The notes beneath the pieces are model-generated. The model saw nothing but the letters and a program-made list of their open reading frames with translations, was not told the DNA's origin and did not search any database. A program made the translations under genes and the position numbers. Of a stretch of DNA of 64,000 nt, positions 24,541 through 39,299 are shown piece by piece (within the stretch, counting starts at the first letter, position 1; each line of letters starts with the position of its first letter). This DNA is from Hydractinia symbiolongicarpus (Eukaryota; Cnidaria; Hydrozoa; Anthoathecata; Hydractiniidae), in the NCBI RefSeq assembly GCF_029227915.1, contig NC_079878.1, positions 30,283,501-30,347,500 on the forward strand, read 5' to 3'.

Positions 24541-27154
24541 TAGTCTTCAGGAATGTTTTCATTTTTGATGAGACGCTTAATGAAAAAAGTTTAATCGCCG
24601 GCAAACGAAAACCCGCGATTTCCCGTAAATCCCGTGCTTGACCCGTATAGTCGAGTATTTACAAAGAAAGTACCCTGTGAGTAAATTCATTTCCAAAACG
24701 ATTTTTTAATTATTTTTTCACCACTAAAACGCACGAGACTTGTAGTTTTCAGGAATGTTTTCATTTTTGATGAGACGCTTAATGAAAGAAGTTTAATCGC
24801 CGGCAAACGAAAACCCGCGATTTCCCGTAAATCTCAGACTCGGCCCGTATAGTCAAAAGTATACAAAAAAAATACCCAGGGAGTAAACTCATTTCCTGAA
24901 CGATTTTTTAAATTATTTTTTCACCACTAAAATGCATGAGACTTGCAGTTTTCAAAAATGTTTTCATTTTGATGAGACGCGGAATAAAAGAAGTTTAATC
25001 GCCGGCAAACGAAAACCCGCGATTTCCCGTAAATCTCAGACTCGGCCCGTATAGTCAAAAGTATACAAAAAAAATACCCAGGGAGTAAACTCATTTCCTG
25101 AACGATTTTTTAAATTATTTTTTCACCACTAAAATGCATGACACTTGTAGTTTTCAAAAATGTTTTCATTTTTGATTAGACGATGAATAAAAGATGTTTA
25201 ATCGCCGGCAAACGAAAACCCGCGAATTCCCGTAAATCACGGACTCGGCCCGTATAGTCAAAAGTATACAAATGAAGTACCCAGGAAGTAAACTCATTTC
25301 CCGAACGATTTTTTAAATAATCTTTTCACCACTAAAACGCATGAGACTTGTAGTTTTCAAAAATGTTTTCATTTTTGATGAGACGCTGAATAAAAGAAGT
25401 TTAATCGCCGGCAAACGAAAACCCGCGATTTCCCGTAAATCCCGTGCTTGGCTCGTATAGTCAAAAGTATACAAAAAAAATACCCAGGGAGTAAACTCAT
25501 TTCCTGAACGATTTTTTAATTTATTTTTTCACCACTAAAATGCATGAGACTTGTAGTTTTCAAAAATGTTTTCATTTTTGATGAGACGCTGAATAAAAGA
25601 AGTTTAATCACCGGCAAACGAAAACCCGCGATTTCCCGTAAATCCCGGACTCGGCCCGTATAGTCAAAAGTATACAAAGAAAGTACCCTGCCAGTAAACT
25701 CATTTCCAGAACGATTTTTTGAATTATCTTTTCACCACTAAAACGCACGAGACTTTTAGTTTTCAAAAATGTTTTCATTTTTGATGAGACGCTGAATAAA
25801 AGATGTTTAATCGCCGGCAAACGAAAACCCGCGAATTCCCGTAATTCCTGGACTCGGCCCGTATAGTCAAAAGTATACAAAGAAAATACCCAGGGAGTAA
25901 TCTCATTTCCAGAACGATTTTTTAAATAATCTTTTCACCACTAAAACGCATGAGACTTGTAGTTTTCAAAAATGTTTTCATTTTTGATGAGACGCTGAAT
26001 AAAAGAAGTTTAATCGCCGGCAAACGAAAACCCGCGATTTCCCGTAAATCCCGTGCTTGGCTCGTATAGTCAAAAGTATACAAAGAAAATACCCACGGAG
26101 TAAACTCATTTCCCGGACGATTTTTTAAATTATTTTTTCACCACTAAAACGTATGAGACTTGTAGTTTTCAAAAATGTTTTCATTTTTGATGAGACGCTG
26201 AATAAAAGAAGTTTAATCACCGGCAAACGAAAACCCGCGATTTCCCGTAAATCCCGGACTCGGCCCGTATAGTCAAAAGTATACAAAGAAAGTACCCTGC
26301 CAGTAAACTCATTTCCAGAACGATTTTTTAAATTATCTTTTCACCACTAAAACGCACGAGACTTGTAGTTTTCGAAAATGTTTTCATTTTTGATGAGACG
26401 CTGAATAAAAGATGTTTAATCGCCGGCAAACGAAAACCCGCGAATTCCCGTAATTCCTGGACTCGGCCCGTATAGTCAAAAGTATACAAAGAAAATACAC
26501 AGGGAGTAAACTCATTTCCAGAATGATTTTTTAAATTATTTTTTCACCACTAAAACGGATGAGACTTGTAGTTTTCAAAAATGATTTCATTTTGATGAGA
26601 CGCGGAATAAAAGAAGTTTAATCGCCGGCAAACGAAAACCCGCGATTTCCCGTAAATCTCAGATTCGGCCCGTATAGTCAAAAGTATACAAAAAAAATAC
26701 CCAGGGAGTAAACTCATTTCCTGAACGATTTTTTAAATTATTTTTTCACCACTAAAATGCATGAGACTTGTAGTTTTCAAAAATGTTTTCATTTTTGATT
26801 AGACGATGAATAAAAGATGTTTAATCGCCGGCAAACGAAAACCCGCGATTTCCCGTAAATCCCGGACTCGGCCCGTATAGTCAAAAGTATACAAATAAAG
26901 TACCCAGGAAGTAAACTCATTTCCCGAACGATTTTTTAAATTATTTTTTTACCACTAAAACGCATGAGACTTGCAGTTTTCAGGAATGTTTTCATTTTTG
27001 ATGAGACGCTTAATGAAAGAAGTTTAATCGCCGGCAAACGAAAACCCGCGATTTCCCGTAAATCTCAGACTCGGCCCGTATAGTCAAAAGTATACAAAAA
27101 AAATACCCAGGGAGTAAACTCATTTCCTGAACGATTTTTTAAATTATTTTTTCA

Positions 27155-28065
27155 CCACTAAAATGCATGAGATTTGTAGTTTTCAAAAATGTTTTTATTT
27201 TGATGAGACGCGGAATAAAAGAAGTTTAATCGCCGGCAAACCAAAACCCGCGATTTCCCGTAAATCCCGGACTCGGCCCGTATAGTCAAAAGTATACAAA
27301 GAAAATACCCAGGGAGTAAACTCATTTCCCGAACGATTTTTTGAATTAATTTTTCACCACTAAAACGTATGAGACTTGTAGTTTTCAAAAATGTTTTTAT
27401 TTTTGATAAAACGCTGAATAAAAGAAGTTTAATCGCCGGCAAACGAAAACCCGCGAATTCCCGTAAATCACGGACTCGGCCCGTATAGTCAAAAGTATAC
27501 AAAGAAAATACACAGGGAGTAAACTCATTTCCAGAATGATTTTTTAAATTATTTTTTCACCACTAAAACGGATGAGACTTGTAGTTTTCAGGAATGTTTT
27601 CATTTTTGATGAGACGCTTAATGAAAAAAGTTTAATCGCCGGCAAACGAAAAACCGCGATTTCCCGTAAATCCCGGGCTTGGCCGTATAGTCGAATGTAT
27701 ACAAAGAAAGTAGCGTGTGAGTAAACTCATTTCCCGAACGTTGTTTTAAATTATTTTTTCACCACTAAAATGCATGAGATTTGTAGTTTTCAAAAATGTT
27801 TTCATTTTGATGAGACGCGGAATAAAAGAAGTTTAATCGCCGGCAAACCAAAACCCGCGATTTCCCGTAAATCCCGGACTCGGCCCGTATAGTCAAAAGT
27901 ATACAAAGAAAATACCCAGGGAGTAAACTCATTTCCCGAACGATTTTTTGAATTAATTTTTCACCACTAAAACGTATGAGACTTGTAGTTTTCAAAAATG
28001 TTTTTATTTTTGATAAAACGCTGAATAAAAGAAGTTTAATCGCCGGCAAACGAAAACCCGCGAAT
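27155..28065 (+). repeat. 3-monomer local duplication (607 bp)
   Basis: The pair of monomers with GAGATTTGTAG, GCAAACCAAAACC, TTGAATTAATTTTTC and GATAAAACG at about 27155-27480 is repeated at about 27762-28065. GCAAACCAAAACC lies near 27235 and 27842, an offset of 607 bp or three monomers. The right sides diverge (TAAATCACGGAC against TAATTCCTGGAC). Confidence 0.85.
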
Positions 28066-31000
28066 TCCCGTAATTCCTGGACTCGGCCCGTATAGTCAAA
28101 AGTATACAAAGAAAATACACAGGGAGTAAACTCATTTCCAGAATGATTTTTTAAATTATTTTTTCACCACTAAAACGGATGAGACTTGTAGTTTTCAAAA
28201 ATGTTTTCATTTTTGATGAGACGCTGAATAAAAGAAGTTTAATCGCCGGCAAACGAAAACCCGCGATTTCCCGTAAATCCCGGGCTCGGCCCGTATAGTC
28301 AAAAGTATACAAAGAAAGTACCCTGCGAGTAAACTCATTTCAAGAACGATTTTTTAAATTATCTTTTCACCACTAAAACGCACGAGACTTGTAGTTTACA
28401 AAAATGTTTTCATTTTTTGATGAGACGCTGAATAAAGGAAGTTTAATCGCCGGCAAACGAAAACCCGCGAATTCCCGTAAATCCCGCACTCGGCCCGTAT
28501 AGTCAAAAGTATACAAAAAAATACCCAGGGAGTAAACTCATTTCCAGAACGATTTTTTAAATTATCTTTTCACCACTAAAACGCTTGAGACTTTTAGTTT
28601 TCAAAAATGTTTTCATTTTTGATGAGACGATGAATAAAAGATGTTTAATCGCCGGCAAACGAAAACCCGCAACTTCCCGTAAATTCCGGACTCGGTCCGT
28701 ATAGTCAAAAGTATACAAAGAAAGTACCCAGGGAGTAAACTCATTTCCCGAACGATTTTTTAATTATTTTTTCACCACTAAAACGCACGAGACTTGTAGT
28801 TTTCAGGAATGTTTTCATTTTTGATGAGACGCTTAATGAAAGAAGTTTAATCGCCGGCAAACGAAAACCCGCGATTTCCCGTAAATCCCGGGCTTGGCCC
28901 GTATAGTCGAATGTATACAAAGAAAGTACCCTGTGAGTAAACTCATTTCCCGAACGATTTTTTAAATTATTTTTTCACCACTAAAACGCATGAGACTTGT
29001 AGTTTTCAAAAATGTTTTCATTTTTGATGAGACGCTGAATAAAAGAAGTTTAATCGCCGGCAAACAAAAACCCGCGATTTCCCGTAAATCCCGTGCTTGG
29101 CTCGTATAGTCAAAAGTATACAAAGAAAATACCCAGGGAGTAAACTCATTTCCCGAACGATTTTTTAAATTATTTTTTCACCACTAAAACGTATGAGACT
29201 TGTAGTTTTCAAAAATGTTTTCATTTTTGATGAGACGCTGAATAAAAGAAGTTTAATCGCCGGCAAACGAAAACCCGCGATTTCCCGTAAATCCCGGACT
29301 CGGCCCGTATAGTCAAAAGTATACAAAGAAAGTACCCTGCGAGTAAACTCATTTCCAGAACGATTTTTTAAATTATCTTTTCACCACTAAAACGCACAAG
29401 ACTTGTAGTTTTCAAAAATGTTTTCATTTTTGATGAGACGCTGAATAAAAGATGTTTAATCGCCGGCAAACGAAAACCCGCGAATTCCCGTAATTCCTGG
29501 ACTCGGCCCGTATAGTCAAAAGTATACAAAGAAAATACACAGGGAGTAAACTCATTTCCAGAATGATTTTTTAAATTATTTTTTCACCACTAAAACGGAT
29601 GAGACTTGTAGTTTTCAAAAATGTTTTCATTTTTGATGAGACGCTGAATAAAAGAAGTTTAATCGCCTGCAAACGAAAACCCGCGATTTCCCGTAAATCC
29701 CGGACTCGGCCCGTATAATCAAAAGTATACAAACAAAGTACCCAGGAAGTAAACTTATTTTCCGAACGATTTTTTAAATTATTTTTTCACCACTAAAACG
29801 CATGAGACTTGTAGTTTTCAGGAATGTTTTCATTTTTGATGAGACGCTTAATGAAAGAAGTTTAATCGCCGGCAAACGAAAACACGCGATTTCCCGTAAA
29901 TCCCGGGCTTGGCCCGTATAGTCGAATGTATACAAAGAAAGTACCGTGTGAGTAAACTCATTTCCCGAACGATTTTTTAAATTATTTTTTCACCACTAAA
30001 ACGCATGAGACTTGTAGTTTTCAAAAATGTTTTCATTTTTGATGAGACGCTGAATAAAAGAAGTTTAATCGTCGGCAAACGAAAACCCGCGATTTCCCGT
30101 AAATCCCGTGCTTGACCCGTATAGTCGAGTATATACAAAGAAAGTACCCTGTGAGTAAACTCATTTCCCGAACGAATTTTTAATTATTTTTTCACCACTA
30201 AAACGCACGAGACTTGTAGTTTTCTGGAATGTTTTCATTTTTGATGAGACGCTTAATGAAAGAAGTTTAATCGCCGGCAAACGAAAACCCGCGATTTCCC
30301 GTAAATCCCGGGCTTGGCCCGTATAGTCGAATGTATACAAAGAAAGTACCCTGTGAGTAAACTCATTTCCCGAACGATTTTTTAAATTATTTTTTCACCA
30401 CTAAAACGCATGAGACTTGTAGTTTTCAAAAATGTTTTCATTTTTGATGAGACACTGAATAAAAGAAGTTTAATCGCCGGCAAACGAAAACGCGCGATTT
30501 CCCGTAAATCCCGTGCTTGGCTCGTATAGTCAAAAGTATACAAAGAAAATACACAGGGAGTAAACTCATTTCCAGAATGATTTTTTAAATTATTTTTTCA
30601 CCACTAAAACGCATGAGACTTGTAGTTTTCAAAAATGTTTTCATTTTTGATGAGACGCTGAATAAAAGAAGTTTAATCGTCGGCAAACGAAAACCCGCGA
30701 TTTCCCGTAAATCCCGTGCTTGACCCGTATAGTCGAGTATATACAAAGAAAGTACCCTGTGAGTAAACTCATTTCCCGAACGAATTTTTAATTATTTTTT
30801 CACCACTAAAACGCACGAGACTTGTAGTTTTCTGGAATGTTTTCATTTTTGATGAGACGCTTAATGAAAGAAGTTTAATCGCCGGCAAACGAAAACCCGC
30901 GATTTCCCGTAAATCCCGGGCTTGGCCCGTATAGTCGAATGTATACAAAGAAAGTACCGTGTGAGTAAACTCATTTCCCGAACGATTTTTTAAATTATTT

Positions 31001-31559
31001 TTTCACCACTAAAACGCATGAGACTTGTAGTTTTCAAAAATGTTTTCATTTTTGATGAGACGCTGAATAAAAGAAGTTTAATCGTCGGCAAACGAAAACC
31101 CGCGATTTCCCGTAAATCCCGTGCTTGACCCGTATAGTCGAGTATATACAAAGAAAGTACCCTGTGAGTAAACTCATTTCCCGAACGAATTTTAATTATT
31201 TTTTCACCACTAAAACGCACGAGACTTGTAGTTTTCTGGAATGTTTTCATTTTTGATGAGACGCTTAATGAAAGAAGTTTAATCGCCGGCAAACGAAAAC
31301 CCGCGATTTCCCGTAAATCCCGGGCTTGGCCCGTATAGTCGAATGTATACAAAGAAAGTACCCTGTGAGTAAACTCATTTCCCGAACGATTTTTTAAATT
31401 ATTTTTTCACCACTAAAACGCATGAGACTTGTAGTTTTCAAAAATGTTTTCATTTTTGATGAGACACTGAATAAAAGAAGTTTAATCGCCGGCAAACGAA
31501 AACGCGCGATTTCCCGTAAATCCCGTGCTTGGCTCGTATAGTCAAAAGTATACAAAGAA

Positions 31560-34500
31560 AATACACAGGGAGTAAACTCATTTCCAGAATGATTTTTTAA
31601 ATTATTTTTTCACCACTAAAACGGATGAGACTTGTAGTTTTCAAAAATGTTTTCATTTTTGATGAGACGCTGAATAAAAGAAGTTTAATCGCCGGCAAAC
31701 GAAAACCCGCGATTTCCCGTAAATCCCGGACTAGGCCCGTATAATCAAAAGTATACAAACAAAGTACCCAGGAAGTAAACTTATTTTCCGAACGATTTTT
31801 TAAATTATTTTTTCACCACTTAAACGCATGAGACTTGTAGTTTTCAGGAATGTTTTCATTTTTGATGAGACGCTTAATGAAAAAAGTTTAATCGCCAGCA
31901 AACGAAAAACCGCGATTTCCCGTAAATCCCGGGCTTGGCCGTATAGTCGAATGTATACAAAGAAAGTACCGTGTGAGTAAACTCATTTCCCAAACGATTT
32001 TTTAAATTATTTTTTCACCACTAAAACGCATGAGACTTGTAGTTTTCAAAAATGTTTTCATTTTTGATGAGACGCTGAATAAAAGAAGTTTAATCGTCGG
32101 CAAACGAAAACCCGCGATTTCCTGTAAATCCCGTGCTTGACCCGTATAGTCGAGTATATACAAAGAAAGTACCCTGTGAGTAAACTCATTTCCAGAACGA
32201 TTTTTTAAATTATCTTTTCACCACTAAAACGCATGAGACTTGTAGTTTTCAGGAATGCTTTTATTTTTGATGAGACGCTTAATGAAAAAAGTTTAATCGC
32301 CGGCAAACGAAAAACCGCGATTTCCCGTAAATCCCGGGCTTGGCCGTTTAGTCGAATGTATACAAAGAAAGTACCGTGTGAGTAAACTCATTTCCCGAAC
32401 GTTGTTTTAAATTATTTTTTCACCACTAAAACGCATGAGACTTGTAGTTTTCAAAAATGTTTTCATTTTTGATGAGACGCGGAATAAAAGAAGTTTAATC
32501 GCCGGCAAACGAAAACCCGCAACTTCCCGTAAATCCCGGACTCGGTCCGTATAGTCAAAAGTATACAAAGAAAGTACCCAGGGAGTAAACTCATTTCCCG
32601 AACGATTTTTTAATTATTTTTTCACCACTAAAACGCACGAGACTTGTAGTTTTCTGGAATGTTTTCATTTTTGATGAGACGCTTAATGAAAGAAGTTTAA
32701 TCGCCGGCAAACGAAAACCCGCGATTTCCCGTAAATCCCGGGCTTGGCCCATATAGTCGAATGTATACAAAGAAAGTACCCTGTGAGTAAACTCATTTCC
32801 CGAACGATTTTTTAAATTATTTTTTCACCACTAAAACGCATGAGACTTGTAGTTTTCAAAAATGTTTTCATTTTTGATGAGACACTGAATAAAAGAAGTT
32901 TAATCGCCGGCAAACGAAAACGCGCGATTTCCCGTAAATCCCGTGCTTGGCTCGTATAGTCAAAAGTATACAAAGAAAATACACAGGGAGTAAACTCATT
33001 TCCAGAATGATTTTTTAAATTATTTTTTCACCACTAAAACGGATGAGACTTGTAGTTTTTAAAAATGTTTTCATTTTTGATGAGACGCTGAATAAAAGAA
33101 GTTTAATCGCCGGCAAACGAAAACCCGCGATTTCCCGTAAATCCCGGACTAGGCCCGTATAATCAAAAGTATACAAACAAAGTACCCAGGAAGTAAACTT
33201 ATTTTCCGAACGATTTTTTAAATTATTTTTTCACCACTTAAACGCATGAGACTTGTAGTTTTCAGGAATGTTTTCATTTTTGATGAGACGCTTAATGAAA
33301 AAAGTTTAATCGCCAGCAAACGAAAAACCGCGATTTCCCGTAAATCCCGGGCTTGGCCGTATAGTCGAATGTATACAAAGAAAGTACCGTGTGAGTAAAC
33401 TCATTTCCCGAACGATTTTTTAAATTATTTTTTCACCACTAAAACGCATGAGACTTGTAGTTTTCAAAAATGTTTTCATTTTTGATGAGACACTGAATAA
33501 AAGAAGTTTAATCGCCGGCAAACGAAAACGCGCGATTTCCCGTAAATCCCGTGCTTGGCTCGTATAGTCAAAAGTATACAAAGAAAATACACAGGGAGTA
33601 AACTCATTTCCAGAATGATTTTTTAAATTATTTTTTCACCACTAAAACGGATGAGACTTGTAGTTTTTAAAAATGTTTTCATTTTTGATGAGACGCTGAA
33701 TAAAAGAAGTTTAATCGCCGGCAAACGAAAACCCGCGATTTCCCGTAAATCCCGGACTAGGCCCGTATAATCAAAAGTATACAAACAAAGTACCCAGGAA
33801 GTAAACTTATTTTCCGAACGATTTTTTAAATTATTTTTTCACCACTTAAACGCATGAGACTTGTAGTTTTCAGGAATGTTTTCATTTTTGATGAGACGCT
33901 TAATGAAAAAAGTTTAATCGCCAGCAAACGAAAAACCGCGATTTCCCGTAAATCCCGGGCTTGGCCGTATAGTCGAATGTATACAAAGAAAGTACCGTGT
34001 GAGTAAACTCATTTCAAAAACGATTTTTTAAATTATTTTTTCACCACTAAAACGCATGAGACTTGTAGTTTTCAAAAATGTTTTCATTTTTGATGAGACG
34101 CTGAATAAAAGAAGTTTAATCGTCGGCAAACGAAAACCCGCGATTTCCCGTAAATCCCGTGCTTGACCCGTATAGTCGAGTATATACAAAGAAAGTACCC
34201 TGTGAGTAAACTCATTTCCAGAACGATTTTTTAAATTATCTTTTCACCACTAAAACGCATGAGACTTGTAGTTTTCAGGAATGTTTTTATTTTTGATGAG
34301 ACGCTTAATGAAAAAAGTTTAATCGCCGGCAAACGAAAAACCGCGATTTCCCGTAAATCCCGGGCTTGGCCGTATAGTCGAATGTATACAAAGAAAGTAC
34401 CGTGTGAGTAAACTCATTTCCCGAACGTTGTTTTAAATTATTTTTTCACCACTAAAACGCATGAGACTTGTAGATTTCAAAAATGTTTTCATTTTTGATG

Positions 34501-37250
34501 AGACGCGGAATAAAAGAAGTTTAATCGCCGGCAAACGAAAACCCGCAACTTCCCGTAAATCCCGGACTCGGTCCGTATAGTCAAAAGTATACAAAGAAAG
34601 TACCCAGGGAGTAAACTCATTTCCCGAACGATTTTTTAATTATTTTTTCACCACTAAAACGCACGAGACTTGTAGTTTTCTGGAATGTTTTCATTTTTGA
34701 TGAGACGCTTAATGAAAGAAGTTTAATCGCCGGCAAACGAAAACCCGCGATTTCCCGTAAATCCCGGGCTTGGCCCGTATAGTCGAATGTATACAAAGAA
34801 AGTACCCTGTGAGTAAACTCATTTTCCGAACGATTTTTTAAATTATTTTTTCACCACTAAAACGCATGAGACTTGTAGTTTTCAAAAATGTTTTCATTTT
34901 TGATGAGACACTGAATAAAAGAAGTTTAATCGCCGGCAAACGAAAACGCGCGATTTCCCGTAAATCCCGTGCTTGGCTCGTATAGTCAAAAGTATACAAA
35001 GAAAATACACAGGGAGTAAACTCATTTCCAGAATGATTTTTTAAATTATTTTTTCACCACTAAAACGGATGAGACTTGTAGTTTTTAAAAATGTTTTCAT
35101 TTTTGATGAGACGCTGAATAAAAGAAGTTTAATCGCCGGCAAACGAAAACCCGCGATTTCCCGTAAATCCCGGACTAGGCCCGTATAGTCAAAAGTATAC
35201 AAACAAAGTACCCAGGAAGTAAACTTATTTTCCGAACGATTTTTTAAATTATTTTTTCACCACTTAAACGCATGAGACTTGTAGTTTTCAGGAATGTTTT
35301 CATTTTTGATGAGACGCTTAATGAAAAAAGTTTAATCGCCAGCAAACGAAAAACCGCGATTTACCGTAAATCCCGGGCTTGGCCGTATAGTCGAATGTAT
35401 ACAAAGAAAGTACCGTGTGAGTAAACTCATTTCCAGAACGATTTTTTAAATTATTTTTTCACCACTAAAACGCATGAGACTTGTAGTTCTCAGGAATGTT
35501 TTCATTTTTGATGAGACGCTTAATGAAAGAAGTTTAATCGCCGGCAAACGAAAACCCGCGATTTCCCGTAAATCCCGGGCTTGGCCTGTATAGTCGAATG
35601 TATACCAAGAAAGTACCGTGTGAGTAAACTCATTTCCAGAACGATTTTTTAAATTATTTTTTCACCACTTAAACGCATGAGACTTGTAGTTTTCAGGAAT
35701 GTTTTCATTTTTGATGAGACGCTTAATGAAAAAAGTTTAATCGCCAGCAAACGAAAAACCGCGATTTCCCGTAAATCCCGGGCTTGGCCGTATAGTCGAA
35801 TGTATACAAAGAAAGTACCGTGTGAGTAAAATCATTTCCCAAACGATTTTTTAAATTATTTTTTCACCACTAAAACGCATGAGACTTGTAGTTTTCAAAA
35901 ATGTTTTCATTTTTGATGAGACGCTGAATAAAAGAAGTTTAATCGTCGGCAAACGAAAACCCGCGATTTCCCGTAAATCCCGTGCTTGACCCGTATAGTC
36001 GAGTATATACAAAGAAAGTACCCTGTGAGTAAACTCATTTCCAGAACGATTTTTTAAATTATCTTTTCACCACTAAAACGCATGAGACTTGTAGTTTTCA
36101 GGAATGTTTTTATTTTTGATGAGACGCTTAATGAAAAAAGTTTAATCGCCGGCAAACGAAAAACCGCGATTTCCCGTAAATCCCGGGCTTGGCCGTATAG
36201 TCGAATGTATACAAAGAAAGTACCGTGTGAGTAAACTCATTTCCCGAACGTTGTTTTAAATTATTTTTTCACCACTAAAACGCATGAGACTTGTAGTTTT
36301 CAAAAATGTTTTCATTTTTGATGAGACGCGGAATAAAAGAAGTTTAATCGCCGGCAAACGAAAACCCGCAACTTCCCGTAAATCCCGGACTCGGTCCGTA
36401 TAGTCAAAAGTATACAAAGAAAGTACCCAGGGAGTAAACTCATTTCCCGAACGATTTTTTAATTATTTCTTCACCACTAAAACGCACGAGACTTGTAGTT
36501 TTCTGGAATGTTTTCATTTTTGATGAGACGCTTAATGAAAGAAGTTTAATCGCCGGCAAACGAAAACCCGCGATTTCCCGTAAATCCCGGGCTTGGCCCG
36601 TATAGTCGAATGTATACAAAGAAAGTACCCTGTGAGTAAACTCATTTCCCGAACGATTTTTTAAATTATTTTTTCACCACTAAAACGCATGAGACTTGTA
36701 GTTTTCAAAAATGTTTTCATTTTTGATGAGACACTGAATAAAAGAAGTTTAATCGCCGGCAAACGAAAACGCGCGATTTCCCGTAAATCCCGTGCTTGGC
36801 TCGTATAGTCAAAAGTATACAAAGAAAATACACAGGGAGTAAACTCATTTCCAGAATGATTTTTTAAATTATTTTTTCACCACTAAAACGGATGAGACTT
36901 GTAGTTTTCAAAAATGTTTTCATTTTTGATGAGACGCTGAATAAAAGAAGTTTAATCGCCGGCAAACGAAAACCCGCGATTTCCCGTAAATCCCGGACTA
37001 GGCCCGTATAATCAAAAGTATACAAACAAAGTACCCAGGAAGTAAACTTATTTTCCGAACGATTTTTTAAATTATTTTTTCACCACTTAAACGCATGAGA
37101 CTTGTAGTTTTCAGGAATGTTTTCATTTTTGATGAGACGCTTAATGAAAAAAGTTTAATCGCCAGCAAACGAAAAACCGCGATTTCCCGTAAATCCCGGG
37201 CTTGGCCGTATAGTCGAATGTATACAAAGAAAGTACCGTGTGAGTAAACT
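31560..37250 (+). repeat. Mixed 7-, 3- and 9-monomer higher-order repeats
   Basis: The rare variant GGACTAGGCCCG occurs at 31728, 33146, 33754, 35172 and 36995, giving spacings of 1418, 608, 1418 and 1823 bp (7, 3, 7 and 9 monomers). Each occurrence is preceded by the ACACAGGGAG and AACGGATGAG variants. It is followed by ATAATCAAAAG or ATAGTCAAAAG, CACTTAAACGC and GCCAGCAAACG variants, so the context is copied as a block. The CGCAACTTCCCG variant shows 10-, 9- and 8-monomer spacing across the same region (aact at 32521, 34547, 36370 and 37991). Confidence 0.88.
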
Positions 37251-39299
37251 CATTTCCAGAACGATTTTTTAAATTATTTTTTCACCACTAAAACGCATGA
37301 GACTTGTAGTTTTCAGGAATGTTTTCATTTTTGATGAGACGCTTAATGAAAGAAGTTTAATCGCCGGCAAACGAAAACCCGCGATTTCCCGTAAATCCCG
37401 GGCTTGGCCTGTATAGTCGAATGTATACAAAGAAAGTACCGTGTGAGTAAACCCATTTCCCGAACGATTTTTTAAATTATTTTTTCACCACTAAAACGCA
37501 TGAGACTTGTAGTTTTCAAAAATGTTTTCATTTTTGATGAGACGCTGAATAAAAGAAGTTTAATCGTCGGCAAACGAAAACCCGCGATTTCCCGTAAATC
37601 CCGTGCTTGACCCGTATAGTCGAGTATATACAAAGAAAGTACCCTGTGAGTAAACTCATTTCCAGAACGATTTTTTAAATTATCTTTTCACCACTAAAAC
37701 GCATGAGACTTGTAGTTTTCAGGAATGTTTTCATTTTTGATGAGACGCTTAATGAAAAAAGTTTAATCGCCGGCAAACGAAAACCCGCGATTTCCCGTAA
37801 ATCCCGGGCTTGGCCGTATAGTCGAATGTATACAAAGAAAGTACCGTGTGAGTAAACTCATTTCCCGAACGTTGTTTTAAATTATTTTTTCACCACTAAA
37901 ACGCATGAGACTTGTAGTTTTCAAAAATGTTTTCATTTTTGATGAGACGCGGAATAAAAGAAGTTTAATCGCCGGCAAACGAAAACCCGCAACTTCCCGT
38001 AAATCCCGGACTCGGTCCGTATAGTCAAAAGTATACAAAGAAAGTACCCAGGGAGTAAACTCATTTCCCGAACGATTTTTTAATTATTTTTTCACCACTA
38101 AAACGCACGAGACTTGTAGTTTTCAGGAATGTTTTCATTTTTGATGAGACGCTTAATGAAAGAAGTTTAATCGCCAGCAAACGAAAACCCGCGATTTCCC
38201 GTAAATCCCGGGCTTGGCCCGTATAGTCGAATGTATACAAAGAAAGTACCCTGTGAGTAAACTCATTTCCCGAACGATTTTTTAAATTATTTTTTCACCA
38301 CTAAAACGCATGAGACTTGTAGTTTTCAAAAATGTTTTCATTTTTGATGAGACGCTGAATAAAAGAAGTTTAATCGCCGGCAAACGAAAACCCGCGATTT
38401 CCCGTAAATCCCGTGCTTGGCTCGTATAGTCAAAAGTATACAAAGAAAATATCCAGGAAGTAAACTCATTTCCCGAACGATTTTTTAAATTATTTTTTCA
38501 CCACTAAAACGTATGAGACTTGTAGTTTTCAAAAATGTTTTCATTTTTGATGAGACGCTGAATAAAAGAAGTTTAATCGCCGGCAAACGAAAACCCGCGA
38601 TTTCCCGTAAATCCCGGACTCGGCCCGTATAGTCAAAAGTATACAAAGAAAGTACCCTGCGAGTAAACTCATTTCCAGAACGATTTTTTAAATTATCTTT
38701 TCACCACTAAAACGCACAAGACTTGTAGTTTTCAAAAATGTTTTCATTTTTGATGAGACGCTGAATAAAAGATGTTTAATCGCCGGCAAACGAAAACCCG
38801 CGAATTCCCGTAATTCCTGGACTCGGCCCGTATAGTCAAAAGTATACAAAGAAAATACACAGGGAGTAAACTCATTTCCAGAATGATTTTTTAAATTATT
38901 TTTTCACCACTAAAACGGATGAGACTTGTAGTTTTCAAAAATGTTTTCATTTTTGATGAGACGCTGAATAAAAGAAGTTTAATCGCCGGCAAACGAAAAC
39001 CCGCGATTTCCCGTAAATCCCGGGCTCGGCCCGTATAGTCAAAAGTATACAAAGAAAGTACCCTGCGAGTAAACACATTTCAAGAACGATTTTTTAAATT
39101 ATCTTTTCACCACTAAAACGCACGAGACTTGTAGTTTACAAAAATGTTTTCATTTTTTGATGAGACGCTGAATAAAGGAAGTTTAATCGCCGGCAAACGA
39201 AAACCCGCGAATTCCCGTAAATCCCGCACTCGGCCCGTATAGTCAAAAGTATACAAAAAAATACCCAGGGAGTAAACTCATTTCCAGAACGATTTTTTA